Assembly (NCBI GenBank): GCA_039809865.1
Contig: JBDHVW010000022.1
Coordinates: forward strand, 34,082 to 98,081
DNA from: QWHO01 sp039809865
GTDB taxonomy: Bacteria > Vulcanimicrobiota > Xenobia > Xenobiales > QWHO01
Direction: 5' to 3'
DNA: 64,000 nt
Shown here: positions 16,375 to 26,100 of the stretch, one piece after another
How the letters are laid out: each line of letters starts with the position of its first letter
Numbering within the stretch: the stretch's first letter is position 1
Position numbers and translations under genes: made by a program
The notes under the pieces: generated by a model
Databases searched by the model: none
Told to the model about the DNA's origin: nothing
Seen by the model: only the letters and a program-made list of their open reading frames with translations

Positions 16375-18651
16375 GTGCCCAAACGCTCGTTGCTGCTACT
16401 CATCCTGTTCTGCCTGTGGGGTTGTGGAGGCTCGGAGTCTCCCACGGGCTCGAGCCCGGCGCCCGCGCCGGCGCAGCCGCGGCTGGTAGGTCGCGTCTCG
16501 GAGCATCCTCCCGTGGTGGGGTCCCCCTTCGAGGTGCAGGACGATCAGGGCCGGGTGCTGGCATCCGGGAACATCCTGCAGGGCGGCGCCTTCTCGGTGC
16601 CCGCGAGCGATTTCCCGGCCGCCTTCTCGGTCGTGGTAGAGGTAGCTCCCGACCGCCACTACGCCATCCGCGTCGAGAACTTCGCGGTCGGTCGGGACGC
16701 GGTGCTGATCAACATCCCGACCACGCTGGCGCGCGCCGCCCGGCAGGCTCATCCGGAGTGGTCTCAGGCGGAGGCCAACGAGCGCACCGCGGCCTTCCTC
16801 GGGCTGCCCGCCGGCATCGACCTCGGCGGTCACGGCAGCAATCCCGAGTTCGGCTTCGACTCGCGCGATTTCAACGAACAGGTGCAGGGCGGCAGCTTCG
16901 ACGCCCAGATCCAGGACCTGGCCTCGCTCCAGGCACCCCAGGCTCTGGGCGCCGACGTCCCCGACGGGGAATCGGGCTTCTCGCTGACGAGCGCCGGCAC
17001 CGGTCTGGCCTCGGGCCTGGGGAAGGGTCTCTTCAACTACGTCGCCAGCGCGGCTATCGGGTGGGCCTTCACCGAAATGGGCATCCCGCTGGGCAACACC
17101 GCCTCCCTGATCGAGATCCAGAATCAGCTGACCGCCATCAAGCAGGAGCTCGACCAGATCAACACCGAGCTGGGCACCATCCTGACCGCCATCCAGAACT
17201 CGCTCACCGCCGAGCTCAAGCAGTCGCTGGCCGACAGCCTCTCGTTCATCGACACGAACAGCGGCGTGATGGAGAGTGCCGACTCCAACTTCGCCGACGT
17301 GAGCAACGCGCTCAAGAACGTGCTGGCGCGCACCGAGATCATCGGCGAGATCTCCAACGCGCAGCTCGGCACCAACGGCGGGCCCGGACTGATCCAGCAG
17401 ACCATCGATCGCACCGGCGACGGCGGGCGCTTCATCAACTCCGACAATGACGCCACCTTGCAGAAAGAGCTTCAGTATTACCAGAACTACCAGCTGCGCG
17501 CCCTGAACCTGCTGGTGGAGGCCTGCCACCAGGCCGATCCGATGCTCCTGGGCACCGCCAGCAACGCCCTGGATCAGTTCCATCGCTCCTGCAAACAGCA
17601 GCAGCAGCTGCTTCCCCAGCGCACCGTCTACGCCGACCAGGGGGTCGAGGTCGTGCATCTCGACCCCAACGTCCTGATCGACCTCAAGTCGGGGCTGATG
17701 TGGTTCCGCCCCGTGCAGGGCGCGATGGACTATCCCTCGGCCCTGCTGCTGGCCGGCGAGAGCCACGACGGCTACTCGGGCTGGCGCCTGCCGACCCGCG
17801 ACGAAGTCCTCGCGCTGCGCCAGGCGTCGGTGTTCCAGGTTCATTCCGAGGCCGACGAGGAGAATTACCTGAAGAACCAGGTCGGCCTGACCGGCCTCGG
17901 CGACACCCGCGTCTGGACCAGCGACGCGGAATTCGACTTTGCCCTCGGCGTGCGCCTGGCCGACGGCGACGTGGAGCTCGAGCCTACGGGCGGATACTAC
18001 GACCCGGCCTATGAGAGCGTGCTGCTGGTGCGCGAGCTCGACTTCCCCCCGGTGGAGCTCCTGGTCGTTCCGGTCACGGAGGCGCCGGGCCAGTTCGGCT
18101 TCAAGTGCGTCCAGAAACACTACCAGCTGGTCGACAACATCGAGATCGTCTACTACGAGGAGGACGTAACGAAGCGGGCTCTCTGGAGCCTCACCACCAC
18201 CAATTGCGCCGCCACCATCTCCAACGGGCCCGACGATGCCGGCGTGCTGCGCGTGAGCGACAAGCAGGCCGGGGCCAGGATCACCGTCACGGCGACCGTT
18301 CCCTACGGGCCCCAGACTTCGGCCGACTTCCTTCTCTCTTCCGACCCGACCGAGGCCATCTTCGCCCCGCCCGACCCCGATCCGAGCATCGCGTCGCTGC
18401 TCGTCTCTCCCGCCAACAAACGCCTCTCGCCCCTGGACACGGAGTTCGCGCTGACCGTCTTCGCCGCCAAGGGCTCCGGTGGGACGCTGCAGAACCCCGC
18501 CGGCACGACCTTCACCTCCGATCGCCCGGATTTGCTGTCCATCGCGGCCAACGGCAAGGTGACGGTTCTGGGTCCCTCGCCCGGCACCACGGCCAAGATC
18601 ACGGCCACCAACAACGGAGTGAAGGGCTACGCGACGGTGATCTTCCCCTGA
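16375..18651 (+). CDS. Large lipoprotein with coiled-coil, DUF1566 (Lcl C-terminal) and Ig-like domain
   Basis: A 758-aa protein with GTG start and GGGGAGGGA ribosome-binding site. A lipobox (LFCLWGC) marks lipid attachment at Cys17. Residues about 215-240 form a glycine/alanine-rich hydrophobic stretch, followed by a long amphipathic coiled-coil (about 245-285, 'LTAIKQELDQINTELG'), a layout seen in some alpha-helical membrane-active proteins. Around 436-540 lies a DUF1566 domain ('IDLKSGLMWFRPVQGAMDYP', 'GYSGWRLPTRDEVLAL'). The end (about 672-758) is a Big2-like beta domain. The predicted location is the outer membrane or cell surface, the function unknown. It is followed by two more envelope-type genes on the same strand. 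Confidence 0.75.
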   Translation: MPKRSLLLLILFCLWGCGGSESPTGSSPAPAPAQPRLVGRVSEHPPVVGSPFEVQDDQGRVLASGNILQGGAFSVPASDFPAAFSVVVEVAPDRHYAIRVENFAVGRDAVLINIPTTLARAARQAHPEWSQAEANERTAAFLGLPAGIDLGGHGSNPEFGFDSRDFNEQVQGGSFDAQIQDLASLQAPQALGADVPDGESGFSLTSAGTGLASGLGKGLFNYVASAAIGWAFTEMGIPLGNTASLIEIQNQLTAIKQELDQINTELGTILTAIQNSLTAELKQSLADSLSFIDTNSGVMESADSNFADVSNALKNVLARTEIIGEISNAQLGTNGGPGLIQQTIDRTGDGGRFINSDNDATLQKELQYYQNYQLRALNLLVEACHQADPMLLGTASNALDQFHRSCKQQQQLLPQRTVYADQGVEVVHLDPNVLIDLKSGLMWFRPVQGAMDYPSALLLAGESHDGYSGWRLPTRDEVLALRQASVFQVHSEADEENYLKNQVGLTGLGDTRVWTSDAEFDFALGVRLADGDVELEPTGGYYDPAYESVLLVRELDFPPVELLVVPVTEAPGQFGFKCVQKHYQLVDNIEIVYYEEDVTKRALWSLTTTNCAATISNGPDDAGVLRVSDKQAGARITVTATVPYGPQTSADFLLSSDPTEAIFAPPDPDPSIASLLVSPANKRLSPLDTEFALTVFAAKGSGGTLQNPAGTTFTSDRPDLLSIAANGKVTVLGPSPGTTAKITATNNGVKGYATVIFP

Positions 18652-18693
18652 AGCAGGAGTAGGGACAGACGTAAACGCGCCGAAAAGGACAGT

Positions 18694-19194
18694 ATGATTC
18701 CGCCCTATCAAGGGACGACCGCTCCCCCACCGCAGGCGGCCAACGGCCAGACGGTGCAGAAAGTCGAGCCGGACGGCTCCACCAGCACGACGACCACGGG
18801 CTCGGCCCGGGCGACCACCACCACCGAGGATGGCGTCGAGATCTCGGCCGGCGCCAAAGTCCAGGAGACGCGCAAGGTCGAGGAGCGCAAAGTTTCCGGC
18901 GAGGCGTCGGTCAAGGTCAAGGGCCCGGACGGCAGCGTCAGCGGCCAGGCGCGGGCGACCGAAACGACCCGTCCCGGCCAGGAGCCCAGGCGCAAGATCG
19001 ACCTGACGATTCGGGGCGATTACGGCGTATCCGACGGGGCCATCATCGTGGGTCAGGTGTCGCAGGGCGGCACCCGCGGAACCTGCGGCTCGGCGGGCGT
19101 CGAGGCCAAAGACGGTCACGTCGGGGCTCGGGTCGAGCACTGCGAGGGCGACGGCCGCCAGGAATCGGGCTTCTACATCTTCGGCACGTTCTGA
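18694..19194 (+). CDS. Low-complexity hypothetical protein
   Basis: A 166-aa protein without signal peptide. The first ~60 residues are Thr/Ser/Pro-rich (for example 'GSTSTTTTGSARATTTTEDG'), then charged repeats ('EERKVSGEASVKVKGPDG'), then a more ordered C-terminus with two cysteines (RGTCGS, VEHCEG) ending in 'GFYIFGTF'. It sits 42 bp after the lipoprotein gene and only 1 bp before the metallopeptidase gene, so co-expression is likely. It is not recognised as a known family; it could be a secreted substrate or partner of the downstream peptidase. Confidence 0.6.
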   Translation: MIPPYQGTTAPPPQAANGQTVQKVEPDGSTSTTTTGSARATTTTEDGVEISAGAKVQETRKVEERKVSGEASVKVKGPDGSVSGQARATETTRPGQEPRRKIDLTIRGDYGVSDGAIIVGQVSQGGTRGTCGSAGVEAKDGHVGARVEHCEGDGRQESGFYIFGTF

Positions 19195-19195
19195 G

Positions 19196-20608
19196 ATGGC
19201 CGATGCGACCATCGGGCTGTCCTACCTGGGAGCCCCCCGCCTTCAGCCGACCGCGCGCACCTCGACCCTGGAGGCTCTGGAAGCCGGCCTGCCGCTCGTC
19301 CAGGAGCTGCCCGAGGGCCAGCAACGGCAGCATCTGAGCTATTACCGCGAGGCGCTGGATGGGATCCAGGCGCTCCGGTCCCTGCCTCTCTCCGAGCTGC
19401 CGCCCGTGCCCGCGCGCTATTCCGAGACCCCCGCCGCGACCGGAGGCGCCGTCTGTCGGGTCGAGTCCTCCCCGACCCCTTCCGACTGGTCCAGCCGCAA
19501 GAAAGGCTCCCGGCACAGCAACGAGTTCGGCTTCGCGCTCGAGCAGTGCTTCGACAAGCTGGATGCGGATCGCGACGGCCTCCTGACCATCGGAGAGCTG
19601 GACGCGGCCATGAGCCGTCCCGACCTGTCGCCGGAGGATACGGCCGCCGTCCGCCTGGCCTGGAAGTATTTCGAGCAGCTGGCTCAGCTGAGCGGTCCCG
19701 CGGCGGGCCAGGGATGCAAGCCGAAGGTCGGGATCAGTCGCCAGGATCTGGCTTCATTCTCGTCCTTTGCCCGTCACGACGAGACGCACACTCGACCGGA
19801 GGACCGCGACCACGACGGGCCGCCCTGGTATTCCGCGGACGAGTATCGCCAGGAAGTCGAGCACGCCCGTCGCGAGAAAGACGAGCCGCGCCTGCTGACC
19901 GGCAAGCCCACGAGCTTCACGAATTCGTCCGGCAAGAAAGCCCAGGTGACGGTCACACGCCTGCATGAGGAAAACGGGGTCACGCTCTATCGGGTGCAGC
20001 TCGACCGGCAGCAGCTCGAGATCAGCGCCCCCACCAACCTCCCGTGCGTGGCGGGGCTCGTGGACATGCTGCTGGACCTGCCACCCGAGTCGCGGGCCCG
20101 GGTCAAGCGCATCGAGATCGTGCCCGGCAAGTGTCCCGAGAACGAGCTGGCCAAGGCCGTCGACCACGGAGATGGGACGATCCGCTTCTTCCAGAACGGT
20201 CGCTACCTGGATCGCCTGACGTTCTTCCACGAGGTGGGACATGAGGTCGGGCGCGCCTCGGCCGTGCGAGAGTCGCAGGCCGCCGCCGACGGAGCCCTGG
20301 CGCAGGCCGGCGCGAAGGGCGCGGCCGGCTGGCAAGACTGGGGCGTGAAGCAGGCTGAAGCCGCGCGCATTGCGGGCGATACCGATTCCGCGCGCTCGTG
20401 GATCCCTCCGGGCTGGGAGAACGCCATGAGCCAGGATGGCGGCGAGAACGTGGGCGGCAACGCTGTGCGCGGGCCGGGCGAGGACTTCGCCGAGACCTGG
20501 TCGATCTTCTTGGCGGTGGCCCGCAACCCCGACGCTCTCGCCCACCTGCGGCGCAAGATGCCCCACCGCGTCGCCATCCTGGAGCGGCTCTACCAGCAGG
20601 AAGGTTGA
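19196..20608 (+). CDS. EF-hand containing zinc metallopeptidase-like protein
   Basis: A 470-aa protein. A canonical EF-hand calcium loop is seen at residues 123-134 (D-A-D-R-D-G-x-x-x-x-x-E). A zincin motif HEVGH occurs at about 345-349, preceded by 'YLDRLTFF', and a downstream Glu in 'GEDFAETWSIFL' (near 437-448) is a good third metal ligand, similar to anthrax-lethal-factor-like or large secreted metallopeptidases. No signal peptide is visible, although the style suggests a protein exported by other means. Its start lies one base after the low-complexity gene. Substrate unknown; calcium dependence is inferred from the EF-hand. Confidence 0.75.
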   Translation: MADATIGLSYLGAPRLQPTARTSTLEALEAGLPLVQELPEGQQRQHLSYYREALDGIQALRSLPLSELPPVPARYSETPAATGGAVCRVESSPTPSDWSSRKKGSRHSNEFGFALEQCFDKLDADRDGLLTIGELDAAMSRPDLSPEDTAAVRLAWKYFEQLAQLSGPAAGQGCKPKVGISRQDLASFSSFARHDETHTRPEDRDHDGPPWYSADEYRQEVEHARREKDEPRLLTGKPTSFTNSSGKKAQVTVTRLHEENGVTLYRVQLDRQQLEISAPTNLPCVAGLVDMLLDLPPESRARVKRIEIVPGKCPENELAKAVDHGDGTIRFFQNGRYLDRLTFFHEVGHEVGRASAVRESQAAADGALAQAGAKGAAGWQDWGVKQAEAARIAGDTDSARSWIPPGWENAMSQDGGENVGGNAVRGPGEDFAETWSIFLAVARNPDALAHLRRKMPHRVAILERLYQQEG

Positions 20609-20675
20609 AGCCCGGGGAGCGGGAAGACCCTGCCCCCCGAAGGCCCAGGCCCGGGAGAAAGGCCCTGACTTTACG

Positions 20676-23600
20676 ATGTCGGTCCCGTTTGCGGAGCTGT
20701 TGCTCGATCATCTGGCCTGTTATCACCGGCCTCTGGACTCACGGCACTGGGAGACGATGCTGCGGCGCACCGAGCGCGACATCCGTCACGACTTCCTCTA
20801 CAAGCTGATCGGAAACCATCCCGGAGTCCTCACCTCCCCCACCCCCAACAGCCTCACCTACGTCCTGGAGCGCTCCGCCGCCGACGCCCGCCTGCGCAAG
20901 CTGGAGACCAAGCGTCTGGAAGCGCTGCTGGAGCTGCTGTCGCCGAGCTGGTGGGGCATGAAGCTCGACGACTGGCAGGCGCGCGCTCGCCTGAGCGCGT
21001 TCCTGGGACTGGCCAGCGTGCTGGACGGCTGTCTCGAGCGCCTCACCCCGGAAGCGGTCGACGAGCTGTTCTTCACCCCGGCCGACGCCGAGCTGCCCGA
21101 GACCACTCGCCGCGTGCTGCTGCGCTACGAGATGAAGCGCTCCATGCTGACCCTCAGCCCGCTTCGCACCGAGGTGATGGCCCCCAAAACGGTGGCGGAT
21201 CTGGCCCTGCAGTGCGACTACAGCCTGGTGCGCGAAGGCCCCGAGGCGGTCGCGAAGCTGCTGGCCAGCTTTCCGAAAGCCGAGCTCGGGCAGCGCTGCT
21301 GGCCCGAGGTGTTCCAGAGCGTCGAGAAGGCGCCCGCGCTCATGGAAGCGGCCCTCAAGGAGCATCGCAAGGCGGTCGGAGGACGCCCGTTCTTCTTCGA
21401 CCTGAACGGCCCGATCTATGCGCTCACGCTGATCCGCGCCAATCAGCTGGACAAGCTCAAGAAGCTCACGTTCCGCGACAGCCAGTATCCCCGCGCCATG
21501 GAGGCCCTGAAGTGGCCAGCCCGCATCGGCGAAGAGGGCGGAAGGGCGGCGGTCCTGCAGGAGATGCAGGTCGGTCTGCCCCCGGGCTTCGATGCGCTCT
21601 TCGTGGCGCTGGGTATGTTCTGGAGCTTTCCGGACGAGCTTCCGGGCCGGCTCGAGGAGATCGCCCGGCGGCGCGACGCGGCGCGGGAAGCGGGACTGAC
21701 CTGGACCGCCGATCAGCTCGCGCAGCTGCTCGAGCGCAGTCAGGGGCGAAGCGGTCCGCCTTCCCTGGTCGATTGGGGCCGCTCGCAGGCCCCCTGGCAG
21801 CGCGCGCTGGAAGAGCTGGCCGGTCTGAAGGGCACTTCCGGCAAGGAGCCCGAGGGGCTGGCCCGGCTGGCCTGGGAGTACGCCGACGGCAAGCTGGAGG
21901 CGCGCGAGCAGCGGCGGCTGGCCTCGGGCGAGTGGGGCGGCGGCAAGACGATCCCGCTCAAGAAGCTGCGCGAGTCGGCCCCGAGCTACCTGATCGAGCA
22001 GGACCATCGCGTGCTCAAGCACACGCAGCCGGGCGGCTCGCGCTACACCACCCTGGTGCTCAACGAGCGCGCCTGGGTGGACCTGGTCGGTCACCCGCAC
22101 GTGGTGGATGCAACCGGCGCGCTCCTTAGCGTGGAGCGCGGCGAGAGCGCCGTCGAGGTGCGCCGCGACCGGGACGACTGGGTGATCTCGGTGACGCCCG
22201 AATTCACTCTCAACCGCAAGATCGCGCTGGACGAGCAGCCCGGAAGGCTGGTCGTGTACGAGAAGACGGCCGCGCTCGAGCGCCTGCTGGCGATCGTGGG
22301 CAGCGGGCTGGTCATTCCCCCCGAAGGGACCGAGCAGCTCCAGCAGGCGCTGGGCACCGTGGCCAGCCAGGTCGAGGTGCGGGGCTGGAAGGGGCTGGGC
22401 GCGCAGAAGATCCAGGCCGATTGCCAGCCGCGCGTGCTCATGCGCCCCTCGGGTCCGGGGCTGCGGGCCGAGGTGCGGGTGCGTCCCCTGGGCAACGAGA
22501 CGGCGTTCCCGCCCGGCGAGGGCCCCCCGCGCGTGGGGAACGCGCAGGTGGAGACCGAGCGCGACCTGGCCCGGGAGCGAGAGCTGGCGGCCACCCTGCG
22601 CCCCTACCTGCAGGGCGCCGAGCCCACCGCCGAGTGGAGCTGGCGCACGCACTGGCTGGAGGATTCGCTCGAGCTGCTGGAGGCGCTGCGCGACGTCCCG
22701 CTCGAGTGGCCCGAGGGCGCGGCCCTCAAGTTGCGCGCGGCCAAGGAGGCGCTCGAGCTGCGCGTCTCCACGACCAACGAGGACTGGTTCTCGGTGCAGG
22801 GCAACCTGCAACTCGACGACGGCCGCAGCCTCTCGCTGTCCAAGCTGCTCGAGCTGGTTGCCAACGCCCGCGGGCGTTTCGTGGCCCTGGGCGAGGGAGA
22901 GTACCTGGCCCTCACCGAGGAGCTGCGCCGGCAGCTCGACGACCTGCGCGCCGTGACCGACGGCAAGAAGGAGCGCGTCCACCCGCTGGCGGCCCAGGCG
23001 CTGCAGGACCTGCCGGGCGACGAGGCCTGGGAGCGCCACAAGGCCCGCATCGCCGCGGCCCGCGCGGTGGAGCCGAAGATTCCCCGGACGTTGGAAGCCG
23101 AGCTCCGGTCCTACCAGGAAGACGGCGTCCGCTGGATGCTGCGGTTGGCGGCCCTGGGCGCGGGAGCCTGTCTGGCGGACGACATGGGCCTGGGCAAGAC
23201 CGTCCAGACCATCGCCGTGCTGCTGGCGCGCTCTTCGGGAGGGCCGGCCCTGGTGGTGGCGCCCACCTCGGTCTGCCCCAACTGGTTGGACGAGGCGGCC
23301 CGCTTCGCGCCCACGCTGGTGGTGCACCAGCTGCCCGCGCGGGACCGGGCGAAGTTCCTGGCGGGCCTGGGGCCGCGCGACGTGCTGGTGGCCAGCTACG
23401 GGGTGCTGGAGGAGCTGGGCAAGCGGCGCTGGCACACGGTGGTGCTGGATGAGGCGCAGGCCATCAAGAACGCCTCGACCCAGCGCTCGAAATCGGCCCA
23501 GAAGCTGGAGAGCGACTTCCGCGTGATCACGACCGGCACGCCCGTCGAGAATCACCTGGGCGAGCTCTGGAACCTGTTCAACTTCCTCAACCCGGGGCTG

Positions 23601-24428
23601 CTGGGCACGCACCAGAGCTTCCAGCGCCGCTTCAACACCGATGACCCGGCCGCGCGCCACCGGCTGCGGCGTGTGGTGGGACCGTTCCTCTTGCGGCGCA
23701 CGAAGAGCCAGGTGCTCAAGGAGCTGCCGCCGCGCACGGACATCACGCTGCACGTCGAGCTGCCGCAGGAGGAGCGCGAGCTCTACGAAGGGCTGCGCCA
23801 GGACGCGCTGGAGCGGCTCAACGAGCAGTCCGACCCGATGAGCGTGCTGGCCGGCCTGACCCGCCTGCGCCGCGCCTGCTGCCATCCGGAGCTGGTCGCT
23901 CCCGGTTGCGGTCTGCCGGGCGCCAAGCTGACGGCGGTGCTGGAGCTGATCGAGGAGCTGCGCGACAACCGTCACCGCGCGCTGGTGTTCAGCCAGTTCG
24001 TGGACGTGCTGCAGATCGTGCGCAGCGCTCTGGAGAGCGCGGGGGTCACCTACCAGTATCTGGACGGCTCCACCCCGATGCCCGAGCGCAAGGCGCGCGT
24101 GGACGCGTTCCAGGGCGGCGAGGGCGACCTGTTCCTTATCAGCTTGAAGGCGGGCGGATTCGGGCTGAACCTGACCGCGGCCGATTACGTGATCCACCTC
24201 GACCCCTGGTGGAACCCGGCCGTGGAGGACCAGGCCTCGGACCGCGCCCACCGCATCGGCCAGGAGCGCCCGGTGACGGTCTACCGCGTGGTCGCCCAGG
24301 ACACCGTGGAGGAGAAGATCGTCGCCCTGCACGCCCACAAGCGCGAGCTGGCCGAGCATCTCTTGGAGGAGGGCTCGCAGGCGGCCGGCCTCTCCACCCG
24401 CGAGCTGATCCGGCTGTTGTCGGAGTAA
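20676..24428 (+). CDS. SNF2-family DNA translocase/helicase
   Basis: A 1250-aa protein. The first ~800 residues have no motif I can name. The C-terminal third is a full SNF2 motor: motif I DDMGLGKT (about residue 837), motif II DEAQ (about 925), motif III 'TTGTPVENHLGELW', and the helicase C lobe with 'LVFSQFVDVL', 'LISLKAGGFGLNLTAADYVI', 'DPWWNPAVEDQASDRAHRIGQ'. Such proteins remodel protein-DNA complexes and do not usually unwind DNA. The ATG at 20676 is preceded by GGGAGAAAGG; upstream ATG/GTG positions fall inside the preceding gene. It is followed 2 bp later by a methyltransferase. A role in housekeeping chromatin or in stress is equally possible. Confidence 0.9.
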   Translation: MSVPFAELLLDHLACYHRPLDSRHWETMLRRTERDIRHDFLYKLIGNHPGVLTSPTPNSLTYVLERSAADARLRKLETKRLEALLELLSPSWWGMKLDDWQARARLSAFLGLASVLDGCLERLTPEAVDELFFTPADAELPETTRRVLLRYEMKRSMLTLSPLRTEVMAPKTVADLALQCDYSLVREGPEAVAKLLASFPKAELGQRCWPEVFQSVEKAPALMEAALKEHRKAVGGRPFFFDLNGPIYALTLIRANQLDKLKKLTFRDSQYPRAMEALKWPARIGEEGGRAAVLQEMQVGLPPGFDALFVALGMFWSFPDELPGRLEEIARRRDAAREAGLTWTADQLAQLLERSQGRSGPPSLVDWGRSQAPWQRALEELAGLKGTSGKEPEGLARLAWEYADGKLEAREQRRLASGEWGGGKTIPLKKLRESAPSYLIEQDHRVLKHTQPGGSRYTTLVLNERAWVDLVGHPHVVDATGALLSVERGESAVEVRRDRDDWVISVTPEFTLNRKIALDEQPGRLVVYEKTAALERLLAIVGSGLVIPPEGTEQLQQALGTVASQVEVRGWKGLGAQKIQADCQPRVLMRPSGPGLRAEVRVRPLGNETAFPPGEGPPRVGNAQVETERDLARERELAATLRPYLQGAEPTAEWSWRTHWLEDSLELLEALRDVPLEWPEGAALKLRAAKEALELRVSTTNEDWFSVQGNLQLDDGRSLSLSKLLELVANARGRFVALGEGEYLALTEELRRQLDDLRAVTDGKKERVHPLAAQALQDLPGDEAWERHKARIAAARAVEPKIPRTLEAELRSYQEDGVRWMLRLAALGAGACLADDMGLGKTVQTIAVLLARSSGGPALVVAPTSVCPNWLDEAARFAPTLVVHQLPARDRAKFLAGLGPRDVLVASYGVLEELGKRRWHTVVLDEAQAIKNASTQRSKSAQKLESDFRVITTGTPVENHLGELWNLFNFLNPGLLGTHQSFQRRFNTDDPAARHRLRRVVGPFLLRRTKSQVLKELPPRTDITLHVELPQEERELYEGLRQDALERLNEQSDPMSVLAGLTRLRRACCHPELVAPGCGLPGAKLTAVLELIEELRDNRHRALVFSQFVDVLQIVRSALESAGVTYQYLDGSTPMPERKARVDAFQGGEGDLFLISLKAGGFGLNLTAADYVIHLDPWWNPAVEDQASDRAHRIGQERPVTVYRVVAQDTVEEKIVALHAHKRELAEHLLEEGSQAAGLSTRELIRLLSE

Positions 24429-24430
24429 GA

Positions 24431-25000
24431 ATGCTCGTCGGCTGGGTCGAGCGGCTCTTGCACCGGGTCTACGGGACGCGCAAGGAGGCCCTGTTCGGGC
24501 CGTTGCGCGGGAGGGTGCTGGACATCGGTGCCGGGACGGGCGTGAACCGTCGCTACCTGGCGCCCGGGGTCGAATGGCTGCCCCTGGAGCCGGAGCCCCG
24601 TCTGCACCGCTATCTGCGCGCGAAGGACCCCGCCGCCACGATTCTGGCGGCCCGCGCCGAGGAGATCCCCCTGCCGGACGCGAGCGTTGACGCGGTGATC
24701 GGCAGCCTGGTCCTGTGCTCGGTGGACGACCCCGCGCGGGTGTTGGGCGAGATCCGCCGGGTGCTCAAGCCCCAGGGAGTGTTCGCCTTCGTCGAGCACG
24801 TGGCCGCCCCGCCGGGCAGCCGGGAGCGCTGGTGGCAAGACCGGGTGCAGCCGGTCTGGAGCCGGGTCTGCGGCGGCTGCTGCCCAAACCGGGAGACCCT
24901 GGCTTCCGTGGGGGCGGCTGGCTTCGTGGGCGAGACGGAGAGGTTCCGCGTGCGCCTGCCGCTCGTGGGGCCGCACGTGGCGGGGAAAGTTGCGAGGTGA
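24431..25000 (+). CDS. Class I SAM-dependent methyltransferase
   Basis: A 189-aa Methyltransf_11-type protein. Motif I is 'VLDIGAGTGVNRRYL' (about 29-43), followed by an acidic 'PLEPEP' loop, 'AEEIPLPDASVDAVIGSLVLCSVDDP' and 'EIRRVLKPQGVFAFVEH', the usual sequence of the SAM-binding Rossmann fold. Such enzymes often act on small molecules or lipids; the 'WSRVCGGCCPNRETL' segment resembles the phospholipid/arsenite-type subgroup without being diagnostic. It starts 2 bp after the SNF2 stop. Confidence 0.85.
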   Translation: MLVGWVERLLHRVYGTRKEALFGPLRGRVLDIGAGTGVNRRYLAPGVEWLPLEPEPRLHRYLRAKDPAATILAARAEEIPLPDASVDAVIGSLVLCSVDDPARVLGEIRRVLKPQGVFAFVEHVAAPPGSRERWWQDRVQPVWSRVCGGCCPNRETLASVGAAGFVGETERFRVRLPLVGPHVAGKVAR

Positions 25001-25107
25001 GCCTTCATGCCGGGGCGCACGGCCCAGCGGGCCGGGAGCCCGACGCTGGCATCGGGAAGCCGCCGGCCCGAGATGAAGTCGCTCTCGCCAGTGCGGCGAG
25101 GCGCGGC

Positions 25108-25172
25108 CCATGCAGGCTTCTCCGGGTAAGAGCGACGAGTCCCTCTCGGGCTTCCTGCGGGTTCGGAGAACC
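25108..25172. repeat. Structured direct repeat, copy 1 (left boundary of accessory cassette)
   Basis: About 65 bp nearly identical to 27628-27690. The ends form a stem (ttctccg ... cggagaa) and an inner stem (agtcc-ctctc-gggct here, agcc-ctctca-ggct in copy 2) is preserved with compensating changes. It lies in the 350-bp non-coding stretch between the methyltransferase and the Phd-type antitoxin; I see nothing else there. Confidence 0.8.
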
Positions 25173-25351
25173 GTGACTTTGTGATCAACGCGATCAACCG
25201 GCCGCAGGCTGAACGCCCTGGAATTAAGACAGGACTTCATTCTCTTGCTCTATGTAAGATCTCCGCGTGAGAACAATGTTCCGAATCTCCCGGTCCTTTC
25301 CCGGCGCCAGACATTGACCGAAAAGACCAGTGGCGGTATCATGATGTGGCC

Positions 25352-25672
25352 ATGAGAACCACAAAGGGGCCGCGAGGGACTCGTCGTTGCGGAATTCGCG
25401 AAGCGAAGACGAACCTCAGCATGCTCGTGAAGGAACTGCGCACCGGTAGAGAGATCGTAATAACTGATCGCGGCCGCCCGGTGGCCAAGCTTGTCCCTGT
25501 CGAGGCCGATGAACTCAGCCTCGCCGAGTGGCTGGTTGACCTGGAGCGAATGGGCTGGGTCGAGCCGGGTGCAAGCCAGAAAGCGCAGTCCCGGCCCATC
25601 CCCGAGCCGATCAGGGGTGTGCCGACCGGACGGGCCCACGCGATTCTCCGCGAGGATAGAGACTCTACTTGA
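25352..25672 (+). CDS. Phd/YefM-family antitoxin
   Basis: A 106-aa protein with the N-terminal Phd fold: 'GIREAKTNLSMLVKELRTGREIVITDRGRPVAKLVP' (about 15-50) carries the usual 'A+.nl..ll..v..Ge.v.ItrrGkPvA.lvp' pattern that binds DNA and represses the operon. The C-terminal half, rich in Pro and Arg, would wrap the toxin. The ATG at 25352 or the GTG at 25346 may be used. Its stop overlaps the TTG start of the PIN-domain toxin (TTGA), the standard layout of a type II toxin-antitoxin operon. Confidence 0.88.
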   Translation: MRTTKGPRGTRRCGIREAKTNLSMLVKELRTGREIVITDRGRPVAKLVPVEADELSLAEWLVDLERMGWVEPGASQKAQSRPIPEPIRGVPTGRAHAILREDRDST

Positions 25673-26091
25673 GCGAGCTGGCAATTCCAGTCTATTGGGA
25701 CACTTCGGCTCTACTTTCGGCCCTTCTGGAAGATGCGCACACGGCGGAGGCTCAGGCCTGGTACGGCACCGAGGGGGTCCATCTGGCCTCGTCGCTGGGC
25801 GCCGCAGAGCTCTACGCCGGATTCTCCCGCCTGGGACGGGAGGGTCTCGAAGCTCAAGACCTGGCTCGCGCTACTGAAAACTTCAGAAATGGCTGGATCT
25901 ACACATCCGTGAGTCCGGACCCGGCACTGCTCCTCGAATTGTCTCAGCGATGGCCACTGCGAGGAGCGGACCTGTGGCACCTCGGTCTTGCCGCCACTTT
26001 GCGGGAAGAGCGGGCCGACCTGGTCCTACTGACTTTCGCCGAGAACCTGCGCAGAGCGGCCGAAGGGGAGGGCCTGGACGCCAGGGCCTGA
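25669..26091 (+). CDS. VapC-like PIN-domain ribonuclease toxin
   Basis: A 140-aa PIN protein with TTG start overlapping the antitoxin stop. The acidic catalytic set is visible: Asp in 'VYWDTSALLSALL' (about residue 11), Glu in 'GAAELYAGF' (about 46) and Asp in 'RGADLWHLGLAATL' (about 99), with a last polar site in 'LLTFAENLRRAA'. VapC toxins cleave tRNA or rRNA when the antitoxin is degraded. The normal length and intact motifs suggest it is functional. Confidence 0.9.
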   Translation: MSELAIPVYWDTSALLSALLEDAHTAEAQAWYGTEGVHLASSLGAAELYAGFSRLGREGLEAQDLARATENFRNGWIYTSVSPDPALLLELSQRWPLRGADLWHLGLAATLREERADLVLLTFAENLRRAAEGEGLDARA

Positions 26092-26100
26092 TCCGCTTTG

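Noticed and set aside
20739..24359. Very long minus-strand open frame opposite the SNF2 gene
   Set aside because: It is antisense to a gene with complete SNF2 motifs; such frames are common in GC-rich DNA and its translation is low-complexity without motifs.
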